Positions 14,101 through 27,200 of a DNA stretch of 64,000 nucleotides are shown here, piece after piece. Every line of letters begins with the position of its first letter. Positions within the stretch are counted from its first letter, which is position 1. The translations under genes and the position numbers were made by a program. The notes beneath the pieces were generated by a model that was given only the letters and a program-made list of their open reading frames with translations, did not search any database and was not told the DNA's origin. The DNA comes from Prinia subflava (taxonomy: Eukaryota > Chordata > Aves > Passeriformes > Cisticolidae), in contig NC_086248.1 of the NCBI RefSeq assembly GCF_021018805.1, positions 52,519,485 through 52,583,484 on the forward strand, written 5' to 3'.

Positions 14101-16479
14101 GAAAATAGAAAATGTGCATTACACAGTATGCTTACACAGGTCTTTTGATTAGTAGTCTTATCATCTGGGGAGATGAACAGAAGAATGAGACTCAAGTGGT
14201 CTCATCCTATTATGGGGTCACTACTGGTAAAAAGAGAATTAAAAACCTATTTGCCTTGAACAGATATTATACAGGAGTTATGTCTGTACACTGCTTTGGA
14301 CATCTAAAGAACAATATGTGAATGGTAAGTGCTGCTTTCTCTTTCATTTTTTAGTCTGTCTCACACTCAGCTTTTATCTCTCTTCTCTACACTCTTCCTA
14401 CAGTTATTTTATAAATCTACTAGTGATAAATCCAAAGTCAGCTTCTTGAGTCAGTCTTACTGAACCAAAAAAAAATCTTCCATGGGACTATGTTGCTTTT
14501 TCTTTTGTATTCCTTGTGTTATACTGTCTGTTCTTTATTAATTTTATATTTCTTCATGCTATTAAAAGTCAGATGAAACCTTTGCCTTATAGTAATTATT
14601 CCCCTTTCTCCAGATTTCTTCTATTTTCTCTGAATCATTTATTCTTATTTCTTTTCTGACTGTTCATATGCAAGAGTTTTCTGAAAATACAGCATGTGGG
14701 ACCATTCAAAGAAATCAAGTCAGTTCTAGCTTATGCATTTACAAGACTCAGAGAATTTTGTATTCCTAGTGTGTAAGATGATTTTCTCATAACTTAATTA
14801 TGGTAAACAAGAAGGAGCAGGCCAAATGAAGAAAGACAGAATGTTTTGTTTTCTAATGAGTTTCACACAGACGTAGCAGTTTTTCTTGTGCTGGCTTAAA
14901 ACAAGGAGCACGCAAGTGGTATGAACAACATTGTCAGCAGCAACCTCATTTGCTTAACCTCAATGCATTAAAAGAAAGAGATGAAGTTTTTTGGAATGCA
15001 AATATTATTGGGAAATGGGGTGGGGGGGAAGAGGAAAGGAAAAAATATAGGTTACACATGGCTGCTTTTAATGGAAATAGTATGATGTCGTTTCTCCCTT
15101 TCTTCATGGTTTGAAGTCAGTGATCCCCAGAGAGAAAAATTCTGAAGCTGTAATGAAAAGAGATCATTTCAGAACATATAACAGGCAGTTCCCTCTTCTT
15201 TTATGTTCTATGGAGAGAGAATGTTTCCATTGTATGTGGCTTTTTGATATATGACTTTGAAAAGAATACTCAGTCCTTCCATGAAAAGGTTGAATATTCT
15301 TCTTTGCTTAGTTCTCATTCCTGAATTACATTGAAATCCCACTCCCTAGTTATTCATAACTTGCTGAATTTCCCTGTGAGGCTTAAAACTGTGGCAGTCT
15401 AGTATAGTGAAGACATTTTAAAAAGAAATACCAAGCTAAAATAAATAATGCATTGATGAATAAACAATATCTCAGACATAGCAGAGGGAGAATCAACACC
15501 ATCCTTGCCTTTTTCTTCCCCCTATGGTGACTACAGAAAAATTTATGCCAGTGAAAGGTTTTGCTTACATTAAATTGTGAGGCCATTTCTTGGTGTAATG
15601 CATTTCAAGCTCAAAAAGTACTGGAAGGCTGAACTTGAGACATTCACACTATGTAATAAATGCTCCACTTAACAATTAAATCTTAAGCAGTTCTGTTACT
15701 GGATTACTGTTTAGAAGCCTGGCTTGAAAACCAATCCAATAGTCCTGTAACTGTGTCTAAAAGAAAACTGGAGCTTCAAGAAATCTGTGTTGGACATTTT
15801 TCACTGTTGTTCTTCCTGAGCTGCCAGGGCAGTTAAATGTTGCACAGTATGAAGAATTTCTAAGGACAATTGGATTAAAAACAGATTTCAAACAACAAAA
15901 GGTGTTGCAAACAGAGGTGTTGTATGTCTATGGAAGCAGGGCAATACGGTAACATCAGTAAATATCAGCTGAAATTTTTAATTCTTTTTTAATTAGACTT
16001 CTTAGAAATAATTTCACATACTAAAACTTGAAGTAAGGAGTCAGACATGGTGCTGCTGCACAATTTCCAGCTGACTGATCAGATTTTTGCTTTGCAAGTG
16101 TTGTGTTCTATTGACCTGAAGGGTATTCTGTTCATCTTCCCTGATGAAAAGTGTTATTAACCTAAGTATCTACCCCCATATGCATTGTAGAAAGGGCTTG
16201 ACAGTTGTTCATGTGCTTTTTCTCATAAGATGACTCTCCCTGTGAATTTTTCTTTCTACTGATCTGCAAAGGAAGTTAGGTGATCAGTCCAAATATACCT
16301 ATTATTTCAATGTTAATTCATGGAAGAATTGGATCTCATGAGATCTTATGGGACTCGGAATATTGCTTAAAAAGTGTTCTCAAGTAATATTAAAACTGTA
16401 CAGACCTCACCAAAAAATCTGGCTATGGTGTGAACTCAATGTTTCATGGTGGGTATATGCATTTCATTCAACAACACCA

Positions 16480-16515
16480 GGGAGCACAGGGAGTCACGGG
16501 AGTCACAGGAGTCAC
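16480..16515. repeat. Four-copy 9-bp tandem repeat
   Basis: Four units of 9 bases, two of them identical (GGGAGTCAC), the first and last diverged. In one forward frame the block reads as serine/glycine/arginine-histidine steps. That frame is short and carries no other sign of coding, so this is read as a minor tandem duplication. Confidence 0.7.
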
Positions 16516-17156
16516 TGCCAACAAAAATTCTAGTCCACAGGCTAGATGACTTCTATGAACACACCTCTTTTAATGGATCCGAGTAGTTTTGTGAGATTTA
16601 ACTTGTCTTTTTAACAAAGTATGCAGGATTTAAAGTTTTAACTGACATGCCCAGGCAACTTACATCTGCATTGAATATTTCGGGATTTTCCAGCAGTGTC
16701 TTGTGGTATTCATTTTCCATTTCTGTAATAAAAAAACAGTGACTTTTACTAAGTAAGGCACATGGGTTTAACTCATCCAGTAGGACTTCATTCAGGGTGA
16801 CTTCTTAACTTTTTATTGTGTGTGTTGAAAAAAATATTAATCTCATAGTAAATAGTTTTGTAAATTCCTGCTTAGAACTGCAACCCTCTCCTGTCCAACA
16901 CACTCTGCAGCTTCTGTAATTACTCTTTTGTGCAGGATTCAGCTGACCTAACCCAAGACATAAAATGTTAGCACTAGTTGCCTAGGTAATTGTCCGCACA
17001 ACTTCTAGAGACACGGGTATTCCCATCTTAAAGCAGACGTTTCAAATAGGTGCACTGAATTACTCAGGTGTGAGTATCCCTCCTTCCAAAGGAGCAGAGG
17101 TGGCAAATGTGGACAAGACACTTAACTTGAAGAGAGATCAAATGAATTCCAACACA

Positions 17157-17202
17157 ATGAAGTCTATATTCTATATAGAATGAAGTCTATAGTCTATATT
17201 TT
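17157..17202. repeat. Two-copy 23-bp tandem repeat with palindrome
   Basis: The phrase ATGAAGTCTAT occurs at 17157 and again at 17180, a period of 23 bases. Between them is a perfect 12-base palindrome, TTCTATATAGAA, at 17169-17180. This looks like a small local duplication rather than a mobile element. Confidence 0.7.
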
Positions 17203-19470
17203 CTTGGAGCAGAATCTTGTTCAAAGAAGTTTCATGGAAAATAGTAACTAACTCTGGGCTTTTTTGAGAAAAGCCTTTTCTACTGGAACAACACTGTTTC
17301 ACAGAATAAAGACGATCTTTTCCCTTTACTCTTCATTTTGTTTCTATCTCATAAAACCCTCTGAATGGATTCTGATGGTTTCCAAAGTACCCAAAAAAAC
17401 CTCCAGGGAAGGTGGTATAGGCACAGGCAGCCTGAGCAGAGAGAGTAGCTCAGAGAAGAGCCTGGGGTTCAGGTGAGGCTCACATGCTGTTGTGCAGTGA
17501 GGGCAACAGTGGGATGATGGCATTTCACAGCTGAGACTGAGAGCAACTGAGCCACCAGAATGACACTGAGTGATGGGGGTGACAAGACCATAGTGGGAAC
17601 AACTTGAGTTATCAGCTTAGAGGGAAAGGACTTGCAGGAATTAGAGTAGGAATTATGTAGGATTACTGTTTCCCTATATCACTTTACACTCTGGCCACAA
17701 ACACATGAAACTCGCCAATAGCACAGGTTTAGCTCATCCCCAGACAGTAAAATGGGATATTTGGGCAAGACTCTACTTAGCCTGATATACTTCAGGGCTG
17801 GATTTGTACTTTATCTTGTGTATTTTCGTGCATGGTTTCTACAACCAGTTCATTTTGGCCACTGTGGTTTGAGGATAGATTTGACCGAATCCAAATCTGT
17901 GTCACAGCCATTTTAATCACAGTGTAATTACAGATTAAAGCATGTTTAAATGGCCCATATTCATGTCTAAAATCCAAAAGGCCCATACATGAAAATCTGC
18001 AGCAATCAAGTGCTTAAGCATCATTCAACAAAATCAGTTTGCAGTTGGGTAATGAAAATTTGAATCAACACGCTCTGGTAACCAGTAACCTTACACTGAA
18101 TGCCAGCTGAACATTTAAACTGAATATGCAAAGCAGAGAAGCACAACAACTCAGTTACCAACTTCCTTTCTATAAAGAAAATATTGTTTCAAGTGAGCTG
18201 TTCTAATGATCAAGTATACCACAGGAATGTGTCGGCAATTAGAGCACTCAACACAGCACGCTTTCTTCAACTTCTCCTTATCTAGCATCTTCTAAACATT
18301 AAGGAGAGATATATCTTTTGGCTCCAGACCATAGGTACAAAAAAATGCTGGAAACCAACTTTAAATAATTAGTCCTTAAGGAATGCATATACTCACTGTG
18401 TGATCTTCCAGCTCAAGAAATACTTGGTTTATGAAAGGGTGGTGAGCTAAGGGACAGTGCTGTCTGCTGAAGAACGTGCAGAGAGAATTGAAATAAATCA
18501 TACTTTTTGAGCTAAAACTTGAAGCTCACAACTAGATAACAAGAATCAAGTCAAAACTCACCTGTAGTCTACTCAAGATTGATGTCTGCTTCCCCAGGCA
18601 GAGGTGGGGTGAGCCCATGAGGGTTTTGTGCTAGGCAGGGTCTGATTTTTCCACCCATGGTCAGAGAAAAAATAGAGGTGCAGGAAGAGACCAGGAGGAG
18701 CAAGATAGGTTCCGCTTCCAGAGGATGCTAGAATTGAAAGCAGAAACTGCCTTGCTCTTCAGCACCATCTTCCTCCTGGCTTTCCAAGGCTCTGACACTG
18801 GCAGTTCTGATGCCCTGTTACAAGCAAGATTTGTAGCAACTATCTTGAGGTTTGTAATAGAGTAGGGTTTAGCAGCGTGACATAAACAGAGCAGAAAGGA
18901 AAGAGGAAGAAATCATTTCTTGGGAACAAAATACCCTGGGGCATAAGGTTGCCCAGCTATCAGAAGTCTGGGACACTTTAAAATGATAGTCAGGATACTT
19001 GAACAGCACTAACTTCAGATTCTGAGTCAACCAAAAAGGTAACAGTTTAGTAATTTTTCCGTAAAGATGGAGATACAAAAGCAAATACTTGAACTCCACT
19101 GAAGGCAACAAGAAAATCCTAGTGCAAATGTTGTTATATAAGTAGGTTGCTATTACTTGTGTCTCACATTTCATGCCTTTATGAAGCTTAACAGTATGCA
19201 TTATTTTAGACATGAGAGGATCTTAATATGTGAACAGGCTTGCAGGTGAGAGAACAAACAGATGGCAGGTATGGCATTGTAGCAACTGTGAACTGTGTGT
19301 ATTTCAGATTTTTCACTACAACATTGCTGAAGTGCTGGGAGATGTTCCAAATTACCTTACTAGCTCATCACAATTACATTTTTTAAAAGTTGGGGAAGAT
19401 GACATGAGCCTGGGGCAGTAGGTAACAAAGAGGGGAAAGAGACAGATGGGAAGGGGGTTTGGAGACAGCA

Positions 19471-19842
<372 letters not shown>

Positions 19843-22800
19843 GCCTCAGAACTGTTCTTGCACTTTTCAAATTTTTTTTTCAAAAAGTATCAAGACATAT
19901 TGACCCCTAAGGCAACAGCCTAAAAGCTCATCTAAGTTGTACGTGGAGAAAACAGGAATAATACCACAGGTTTCAGCCATGATTTACAATAACATGAATG
20001 AAAGCTGATTCTGGCAGAGATCCATGTACTTAATGAAAAACTTGTTGAAGAGAGAAAAAAAAGTCTAAAAAAGACTGATAGAAGATTAGCAAGAACTAGC
20101 ATGAGCATGATTACAGCATTTGTATGTCTATCATTGAACACCATCTGATTAGTAAAAAATATTTTGTTTCCATTTTTTTAATTGCACTATTCCCATTTTG
20201 AATCTGCAAAACCATGATAATCTGCCAGTTCCTTGTAGATGTCCCAGCACATAAAAGTCTTGGATTCGAAAACTTCCAATGTTATTCAAGTACAGTACCT
20301 GTACGTGGTGGTGCAGCAGCAAATATGAAGGTGGCCACATGGAGAGCAGACCCAAAGGGACACTAATAAACACTTTTCTTCTCAGCTCCTTGTAAATATA
20401 TCAGTGTTTGCCTCTAGCCCAGCATCTCACTTTTGGACACTTCAAGGAAAGCAGGCAAGGAAATCAGTTATTTGATTATCTGCTTTTTTTGTATCATGCC
20501 CTCTGAGGCTCAGATCTCTGCTTAAGAAAGCAAATAGCAACAATATATCCTCAAAGGCACAGAAATAAGAGCTGAAAAGCCATCTCTTACATCACTTAAC
20601 ACAGACTCTGCCAAGAAGAATTGCTCCCTACAGTACATTCATAAGTGTTTCCTACTATGCAGCTCTAAATGACCAAAGTGATCGGGCTTCCGTTGTCCCC
20701 CTGGGGAGGTTTCACCACAGCCTATCCAGGCACGCTGTTTGGAGAGCAAGAGACACTGATTTCATTGTGTGCCACATCTCAGGGTTTCTACAGAGAGCTT
20801 GGCTGCATGCTGCACCTGGAGCAATCTGAAACATTCTGATGACACAGTGGTGAAATTTCCTGTTCACTTGTCATCGTGAACCTGATGGGCAACACCACCC
20901 TCAGCCAAAGTGCAAGTGAGCCAAATTCCTAGTCAGCTCTGCTTGAAATAGATTTCATGCTAGGATATGACCCTCAAGTGAAACCACCTTGGAACTCTGC
21001 TTGGCTTCAATTCATGTCCCTTGGAAGTCCATGGACAAGGGACAAAGCTCTTTTGGTAAGCTCTTTGGGACAGTGACTAGCAGACTGTGTGTGCTGATTA
21101 TCATAAGTAAACAACAACAACGACAGTTGTCAGAAGTCAATATGTACAGTATTTCCAATAGATTGACATGATATATATCTGGGGCCAGAGCCAGGAAATG
21201 CCTAACTCCCTAATTATGAAAGAGGTGGAATTAGGGTACTAGCTATTTTCAAGAGATTAGTGAATTACACATTGTGATACAAGGTCTGATTCTGATCTTA
21301 CTCTTCCCATCTTCTGGGGTAACTCAACTGGCTCCTGTGGGGCTCTCCTTGACTAACAACAGTGCAGTGGAGCAAGCTTACTTCATTTGTAAGCTGTGAA
21401 TGTTTGGTAGCATATACAGGGCCTGTAGCATTCCTTTCTGAGAAACAGTGCAGATGTTGGTAGGATGCTGGCACCAGATATTACCACAGTGGTATAAAAT
21501 ATTTGAAACCACTAAGTGGCTCATCTTTCTTCCATTAGATTAAATATGGTCTAAAAAATTCTCTTTGTAATTTATTTAAGCTGCTACTTTTTGCCAGGCA
21601 GATAAAAAGAATCTTAGTTTAATAACATATTTTGTTATGATATTGGGGTTTTTTGAGAAGTACCTTTAAGGAACATGGCACAGAGAGAAGATGTTATTTG
21701 GAGGTCATTTTTTTTCTGGAATCAACCTCCCTGAACCCCTGGTAATGATTTCTAAAACATTTCTGTAGTTTCAAGGATGAAATGTTTAGCTTTTTCATAT
21801 GTTGTTTCCTAGCGCTGGTGAAACATCGGAGTCACATCAGCTGCAGCCTTCTGCATTTCTTAGAAGCACATATTTTCAGAAGAGCTTAGCATAGGCATGG
21901 TTCTGTTTCCTGTGATGTAAATGAAGATTTCCTGCAAACTTCAACAGCAGCAGACAGAGTCAAATGCTGAGCACTGTGTGTCACCCTTGGTGACTTGCCC
22001 CTACTCCAGCTAACTTTTAGGAAAGCTAACACCACAGCAACTGTATTGGTTGTTTTAAAACTACTTACTCTTTCATTTGTACCTAAGATCTATAAATAAA
22101 TTCAGGCATTGTTGTTCCAATAAGCTCTATTCATAATGACACTATCCTTAAATAGCAGGAATGCACTATAGTAATATAATGAATTCTTTTCTGTGTTTTG
22201 TTTGCAAGTTGATTGAGTGCAATCACAGTGGCTTAGTTCAGAATTCTTCCTTTATGGAATACATTTAAAAATAAAACAAAAGACAGTCACCCGTGAAGGA
22301 CTTCATAAAATGTACAGGCTGTGAAAGGCAGTCAGCAATCTGTGCAAGTCACGTTCAAAACCTTTGTTTGACAAACTTTCCCAGAAGATTGGCAAAATGT
22401 TAAATAGCAACTGTACATGGAATTAGAAAATGAACAGAATCAGCTGACCTGAGAAAGATCTGAACTTGTAGTTCTTCCCACAGCCAACTCTATCATGCAA
22501 TTTTTTTCAGAAACATTATCCTGATAAAATCTCCCAGGCTCCGAATATTTACTGCTCAGTCATTTATTGTCCTTTTTAATAAACAGGTCAGGGGAGGTAT
22601 TTGTGAACATGGCATATTTTTTTCCAAAATCATCCGGCAGCCAATATTTTTCAGTACAATAGACTTCTTGTCTTGGGCAACTTTTTCATTCTGAACAAGG
22701 GCATGAATGTTTCAAGACCGGCAGGACAAACGACTTATTTATGTTTATCACTCTTTTTGTTGTACCATTTCTTTAAATACCCTTTCATTCCATTCAGCTA

Positions 22801-23695
22801 TCCTTACCTTCACTAGCTGTTGTAGATAGTCTGACTTGTGCATGAATTATTTTAGTTTTATTAAAGAATATCAGGCTCTGAGGGTCCCACTACAGTAATA
22901 AGACCGCCTTAATGAACTGATATCTGCTTGCATCTTTTTGCAGGGTAATGTTGTACAAAGAAATGGATACAGTCCCTTGGGTGATATATTCAAAGCTGCC
23001 TACAAATTAGCTACTTACAGCAGACAAGACCCTCAGGTTTTTGAACTTATTCAGTGTTTGTTCAAACACGAGTTCCGTATTTCTATACTCATCCAAGTCT
23101 GCCTGTTTCAAGCCCTGAAATGTCATTGATTCTTCTAAGCAAATTAGCAATATTTTTGTCCTCTTGTCATTTGCATTACTTTTGGCAGTGCTTGGTGTGC
23201 CTGCCCTTCCTCTGTCCCCCATACTATGCCTGTAGAATCCCGAGATCCCTGGAATGCAGCAGTGCCTGTAGTGCTGGTGGAGATGAGAACAGGAAACGTG
23301 GCTGTGGCAGGACACTGCAAACACTCCTGGATGCATTGGCTAATGCTCTGCTGGGATGGGACCTCAGAGTAAAGCATTTGGTTATTCTTAATGACTTCCT
23401 TCTGGAACAAGGACTCAGGGAACCTTTGATGGAATGATCAGCTCTTTACTTTGCCCTGAGCACCACTGGACTTGATTCATACATGCTGTTGTGGAACAGG
23501 GAACAAATTAGGCTCACATCCAACATCCTAGCAGAACCAATAAAACCACTCCATATCTATGCTATCATGCCTAATTTCAAAAGGTAGTAATGTAAAAATG
23601 TGTTTTAAAACATGTAGGATTATGTAAAAAAGGAAACCTCCAACTTTTGAAGAGTAAAGTCTTTGCAGATGGCATGCAGATAATTCAAAGATAGT
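19843..23695. other. Unique non-coding DNA with one exon-like block
   Basis: No transposon was recognised. The stretch at 20.7-20.9 kb is somewhat less AT-rich but shows no CpG cluster. The only coding-like signal is the splice-flanked block at 22944-23036, listed separately. An overlapping minus-strand frame at 23007-23336 (109 codons) is equally open, which weakens both readings. Confidence 0.55.
22944..23036 (+). other. Candidate internal exon, unrecognised
   Basis: The block is preceded by a pyrimidine-rich tract ending TTTTTGCAG and followed by CAG|GT, so it has both splice-site hallmarks. It is 93 bases long, a multiple of three, and open in phase 0. The 31-residue translation (ending AAYKLATYSRQDPQ) is of mixed, protein-like composition, but I do not recognise the family. 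The donor (GTTTTT) is weak beyond the GT. A 31-codon open stretch between chance splice signals is not rare in vertebrate DNA, and no partner exon was found nearby, so this is a hypothesis only. Confidence 0.2.
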
Positions 23696-24229
23696 TGTCC
23701 TGGTTTTGGCTGGGATAATAATTTTCTTTTGTAATAGCTGGCACAGTGCTGTGTTTTAGATTTAGGATGACAATAATGTTGATAACACACTGATGTTTTT
23801 GTTGTTGCTGAGCAGTGCTTGCACAGAATCAAGGAAATTTCAGTTTCTCATACTGACAGAGAGGAATCTGGGAGGGGACACAACTGACCCTTAGTGGCCA
23901 AAGGGACATTCCATACTGTCTGGCATCATGCTCAGCACAGTGAGCTTGGGGGTGCTGGTCAGGGAGTGGCTGCCCCTGCTCAGGGACCAACTGGGCATCG
24001 ATCATAATTGCTGAACTGCAATTATTGGCATCATTTGTTTTGCATATTCTTCTTCTATTATTATTATTGTTGTTGTCGTTGTTGTTGATGTTATCCTCCA
24101 TTTCTTTCTGTTAAACTGCCTTTATCTCAAGCTGGGAGTTATACCTTTTTTTTTCCAATTCTGTCCCAGTGAAGGGAATGAGTGAATGGTTATGTGGTGC
24201 TTAGCTGCCTGCTGGCTTATACCACAATA
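23696..24229 (+). mobile_element. Solo LTR of an avian endogenous retrovirus (ERVL-like)
   Basis: The block begins TGTCCTGGTTTTGGCTGGGA and ends with the phrase GTGGTGCTTAGCTGCC followed by ACCACAATA. From memory, these match the two ends of a long LTR family widespread in bird genomes. Internal phrases also match, including the GCTGTGTTTTAGATTTAGGA segment and the TTAAACTGCCTTTATCTCAA segment near the poly(A)-signal region. No internal retroviral genes flank it, so it is a solo LTR left by LTR-LTR recombination. Five-base flanks ATAGT (left) and ATTGT (right) match at four of five positions, consistent with a decayed 5-bp target duplication. The terminal CA has become TA. The TATA-like segment expected after CATGCTCAG is degraded to CACAGTGAGC. 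The ERVL rather than ERVK assignment is inferred from the 5-bp duplication. Confidence 0.85.
24055..24090. repeat. (ATT)n/(GTT)n microsatellite inside the LTR
   Basis: Five TTA-type triplets followed by GTT-type triplets with one GTC interruption. Related LTR copies carry a triplet-rich stretch at the same place, so this is probably an inherent, slippage-prone part of the LTR rather than a later insertion. Confidence 0.8.
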
Positions 24230-27200
24230 ATTGTGTATTGAAGGCACAGTGAAAATACATACCAGATCCTTAAAAAATCATAAAAAGACCAGAAGAAAGC
24301 AGGTATGATGGCAACTAATTGAGGAAGATCTTAGAGATCAGAAGATTTCTCTAAGAATATATCATTAGATCTGGAAGGTTAAACAGAATTCACTCAAAGG
24401 CAGGAATTTTGAGAAACTACTTCCAAAAGACATGGATGTGCACAATAAATCATTTTTCAAACATGTTAGGAAGCAGCATCTTGCCAGAGAATCTCTAGGG
24501 CAGGAGATTATTTAGTCATAAGGGCCAAATAACATCCTCTTTAAGAAGACAAGTGCAAAATTACATTTCCACTGCAACATCTTGGGAATGTTACTGCACC
24601 AGGATCCTTCTCTGCACAGGATGCAGCAGACGATTTGCTTGAATTTGGTGCTAAAAATTAGTGAAACTGCAGGAAGACCTTGTCATAGCCACTGGCAGGT
24701 GGAATTCAACACATATAAATGCAAACTCCACTTCTTAAAACTACTAGGAAAGGTTCCAAGTTGCTGCTAACACTGAGGAATAATTTATCTCATAATAAAT
24801 AGATATGTGAAATTATCATCTTAGTGCTCAGTACTGTTCTGCTGGGGCCTTTTTCTTTGTTCTGGCCTTTTTATGTCAGAAAAGACACAGAGGGGAGGAA
24901 CAAGGATGATTGGCAGTGCAGAGTGGCTTCAACCCAAGACCCAAATAATCTAGAAGCACTCTTGTACCTGAAAAAGGAATGAGGGATGGCCTTACAACAA
25001 ACGTCACAAAGGACACAGAGCTCAGGATGATGGTTGGAAAGGCTCTTCCAGTGCAGGAACTGAAAAGCATCAAATAAAGGCAGAGCTTTCAAAATTAAAA
25101 GAAAGGACTTCTCTTTCACACCCCACATTGCAGAGCTGTGGATTTCCTTGACACGGGATGCTGTGAGTTTATATAGGTTCAAAACCAATTGGAAAAAGTT
25201 AAGAAAATTCTCTCAGGGTTTATTAAATGTAAAAATGCCACCTTTCCTTTGAGAACAACAAATCACTGGAAGCTAGGAGGAGATCAGGTGATGTCCCATT
25301 GCATACTTATTTTGTTCTTATACTTTCCCTTTTCCAGTATACTTATACTGATGTCTGCCAAAGGCAAGATCCTGGGCAAGGCAGGCCTTTGATTCGGTTT
25401 GATTTGATCCTTACTTTCTTACTGCTTTTTGAGACAGTCTGTGTGCATAGGAGATCTCCCCCTGTGCCACTGCTGGGACAGCAGTTTAGTTACTGCAAGT
25501 TTTCAAGGCTGTCTCCCTTCAGTGCTCACACTGAATAATTTCCTTTGCCTGTTAATGACAGGCTGGAGCCTAAACACAGCCCAGGAGGGTGAGCCCTCCC
25601 TCCCCACCTGTGCCCTGTGCTGTTTAGCATGGCACACCTGGGCCTGTGGAGGAGATTTGGAAGACAAACAGCATTGAGAAGGGGCATCCATTTTTCAGTA
25701 GCTTAATTCAGAGAGACCAAGATCAATGGGACTGGTTTCCAATGTTACCCTGGAGATGTAGAAAGCTTATAGAGATGGTGATATAATGCTGGTCTGGTGG
25801 TCTCTAGAGTGTAAGCACAACTATTGTTTTATGACTCAAAATAGTTAGTTTTTCATTAATTTCTTTTTTATGTGTAAATGCTCCTTAGGGAGGCCTGTGA
25901 AGCAGAACACACAGTGCTTTTTCAGCCTCTTGTGATATCTGAGTTTCTACAGCAGACTGTCACTGGATTTTTCTAAAGGTGCTTTTTTGTCCACTCAGAT
26001 GAGAAAGAGATAGGTTGGTTGCAATCAGTTACTCAGCCTGATAGCTTTCCATTCAGTCATACCAAACTGGAAAGCTGGCTCTTACATTAAACCACAACAT
26101 CAGACCCACCCCTGATGGGTGCCATAACCTGGGCTAGGGAAAGCATAATGGAGGAAAGTGGTACAAGTTTGTGCAATCTGAAAGGTCAGAGAGGCAAGAC
26201 ACAGAGAAAGGATGGCCTTGAGTAGGGTGACCAGATGCAAATTTCTGATCCAAGGGAATTAATTTTACTTGTGTTGCTTTTCTCACAAAGATGGTATTTT
26301 CATTTACAGCTATAAAAGAGATCTGACACTGCTGGGGACCTCTGGAAACCTGTCTGAATTGGTGAATGCATGGACAGGAGAGTGGATAGAAGAAACCCAC
26401 TGTGTGGAAACCTCCAGTAACTGATGCATTTCCCAAACATCAGCAGGCTTGAATCAGGTAGGAAATACTGACTGTAGGTACATGATGACACCACAGCTAT
26501 CCAAACCACCTAGCCAACAAAATAACTGTCCATAACAAGAGAGCAGAAAAAAAGGGCAGTTTTCTGCTGTGTTTTGTGCATTAACACCTGCAGAGCAAAC
26601 AGTTGGCCGACATTGTAGATTATTGTATAAAATTTGCTGCAACCTGTACCTCTCAATTACTGTGTCTCACCATTATTCAAGGCTAAACTTCTTTCAGCAT
26701 ATTATTGGTACTTGAGTACAAACTTTTTGTTATAAGGGTATAGATCTTCTAGGATTATGAGGTCTGTTCATGAAGGACACAGCAGCACAAATAATAGAAC
26801 TATAAGTAGAAAAATTCATTACAAACTATTATTTAAATTAAATAATTATTGCAATGCATTCTGTAGTGATGAATTTCTATGAGAAAATGTCATCTTGGAA
26901 ATACAGTACTGTATACTAAATAAGGTAATGATAGTAAGAGGATAGTGATGCAAAGAGACTGAATATTTCATATTGAATTCTTACAGGGTCTGATTCCAGA
27001 CTTGAAAAGTAATTACCTGATAGATGAAAAATACCTATTACTTTATTATTCAAGGAATTCACAAGCAGGCAGCCAATAAAGACATTTCAGTGGAAATAGA
27101 GTGTTTATAGGAAAAAGTAATATTACCTTACCTGATTTGAAAACACTCTCTTTTAAAATTCTCTGACATTCAGTGTTAACAGATTGGCCTTGATCACAGT

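Larger units (their letters stand above)
4931..19470. other. Unique non-coding DNA, 14.5 kb
   Basis: No gene or transposon was recognised. The longest frame is an ATG-initiated 206-codon frame on the minus strand at 5063-5683. Its translation has no domain, signal or repeat that I recognise, and its length is within chance for the locally higher GC content. From about 7.7 kb to 19 kb the sequence is AT-rich, with many short T- and A-runs and only tiny tandem repeats, which are listed separately. No CpG cluster, tRNA-like B box or long inverted repeat was noticed. Confidence 0.6.

Noticed and set aside
23007..23336. 109-codon minus-strand frame
   Set aside because: Contains a protein-like stretch (LKQADLDEYRNTELVFEQTL) but no start context, splice logic or family match. 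It overlaps the better-supported plus-strand exon candidate.
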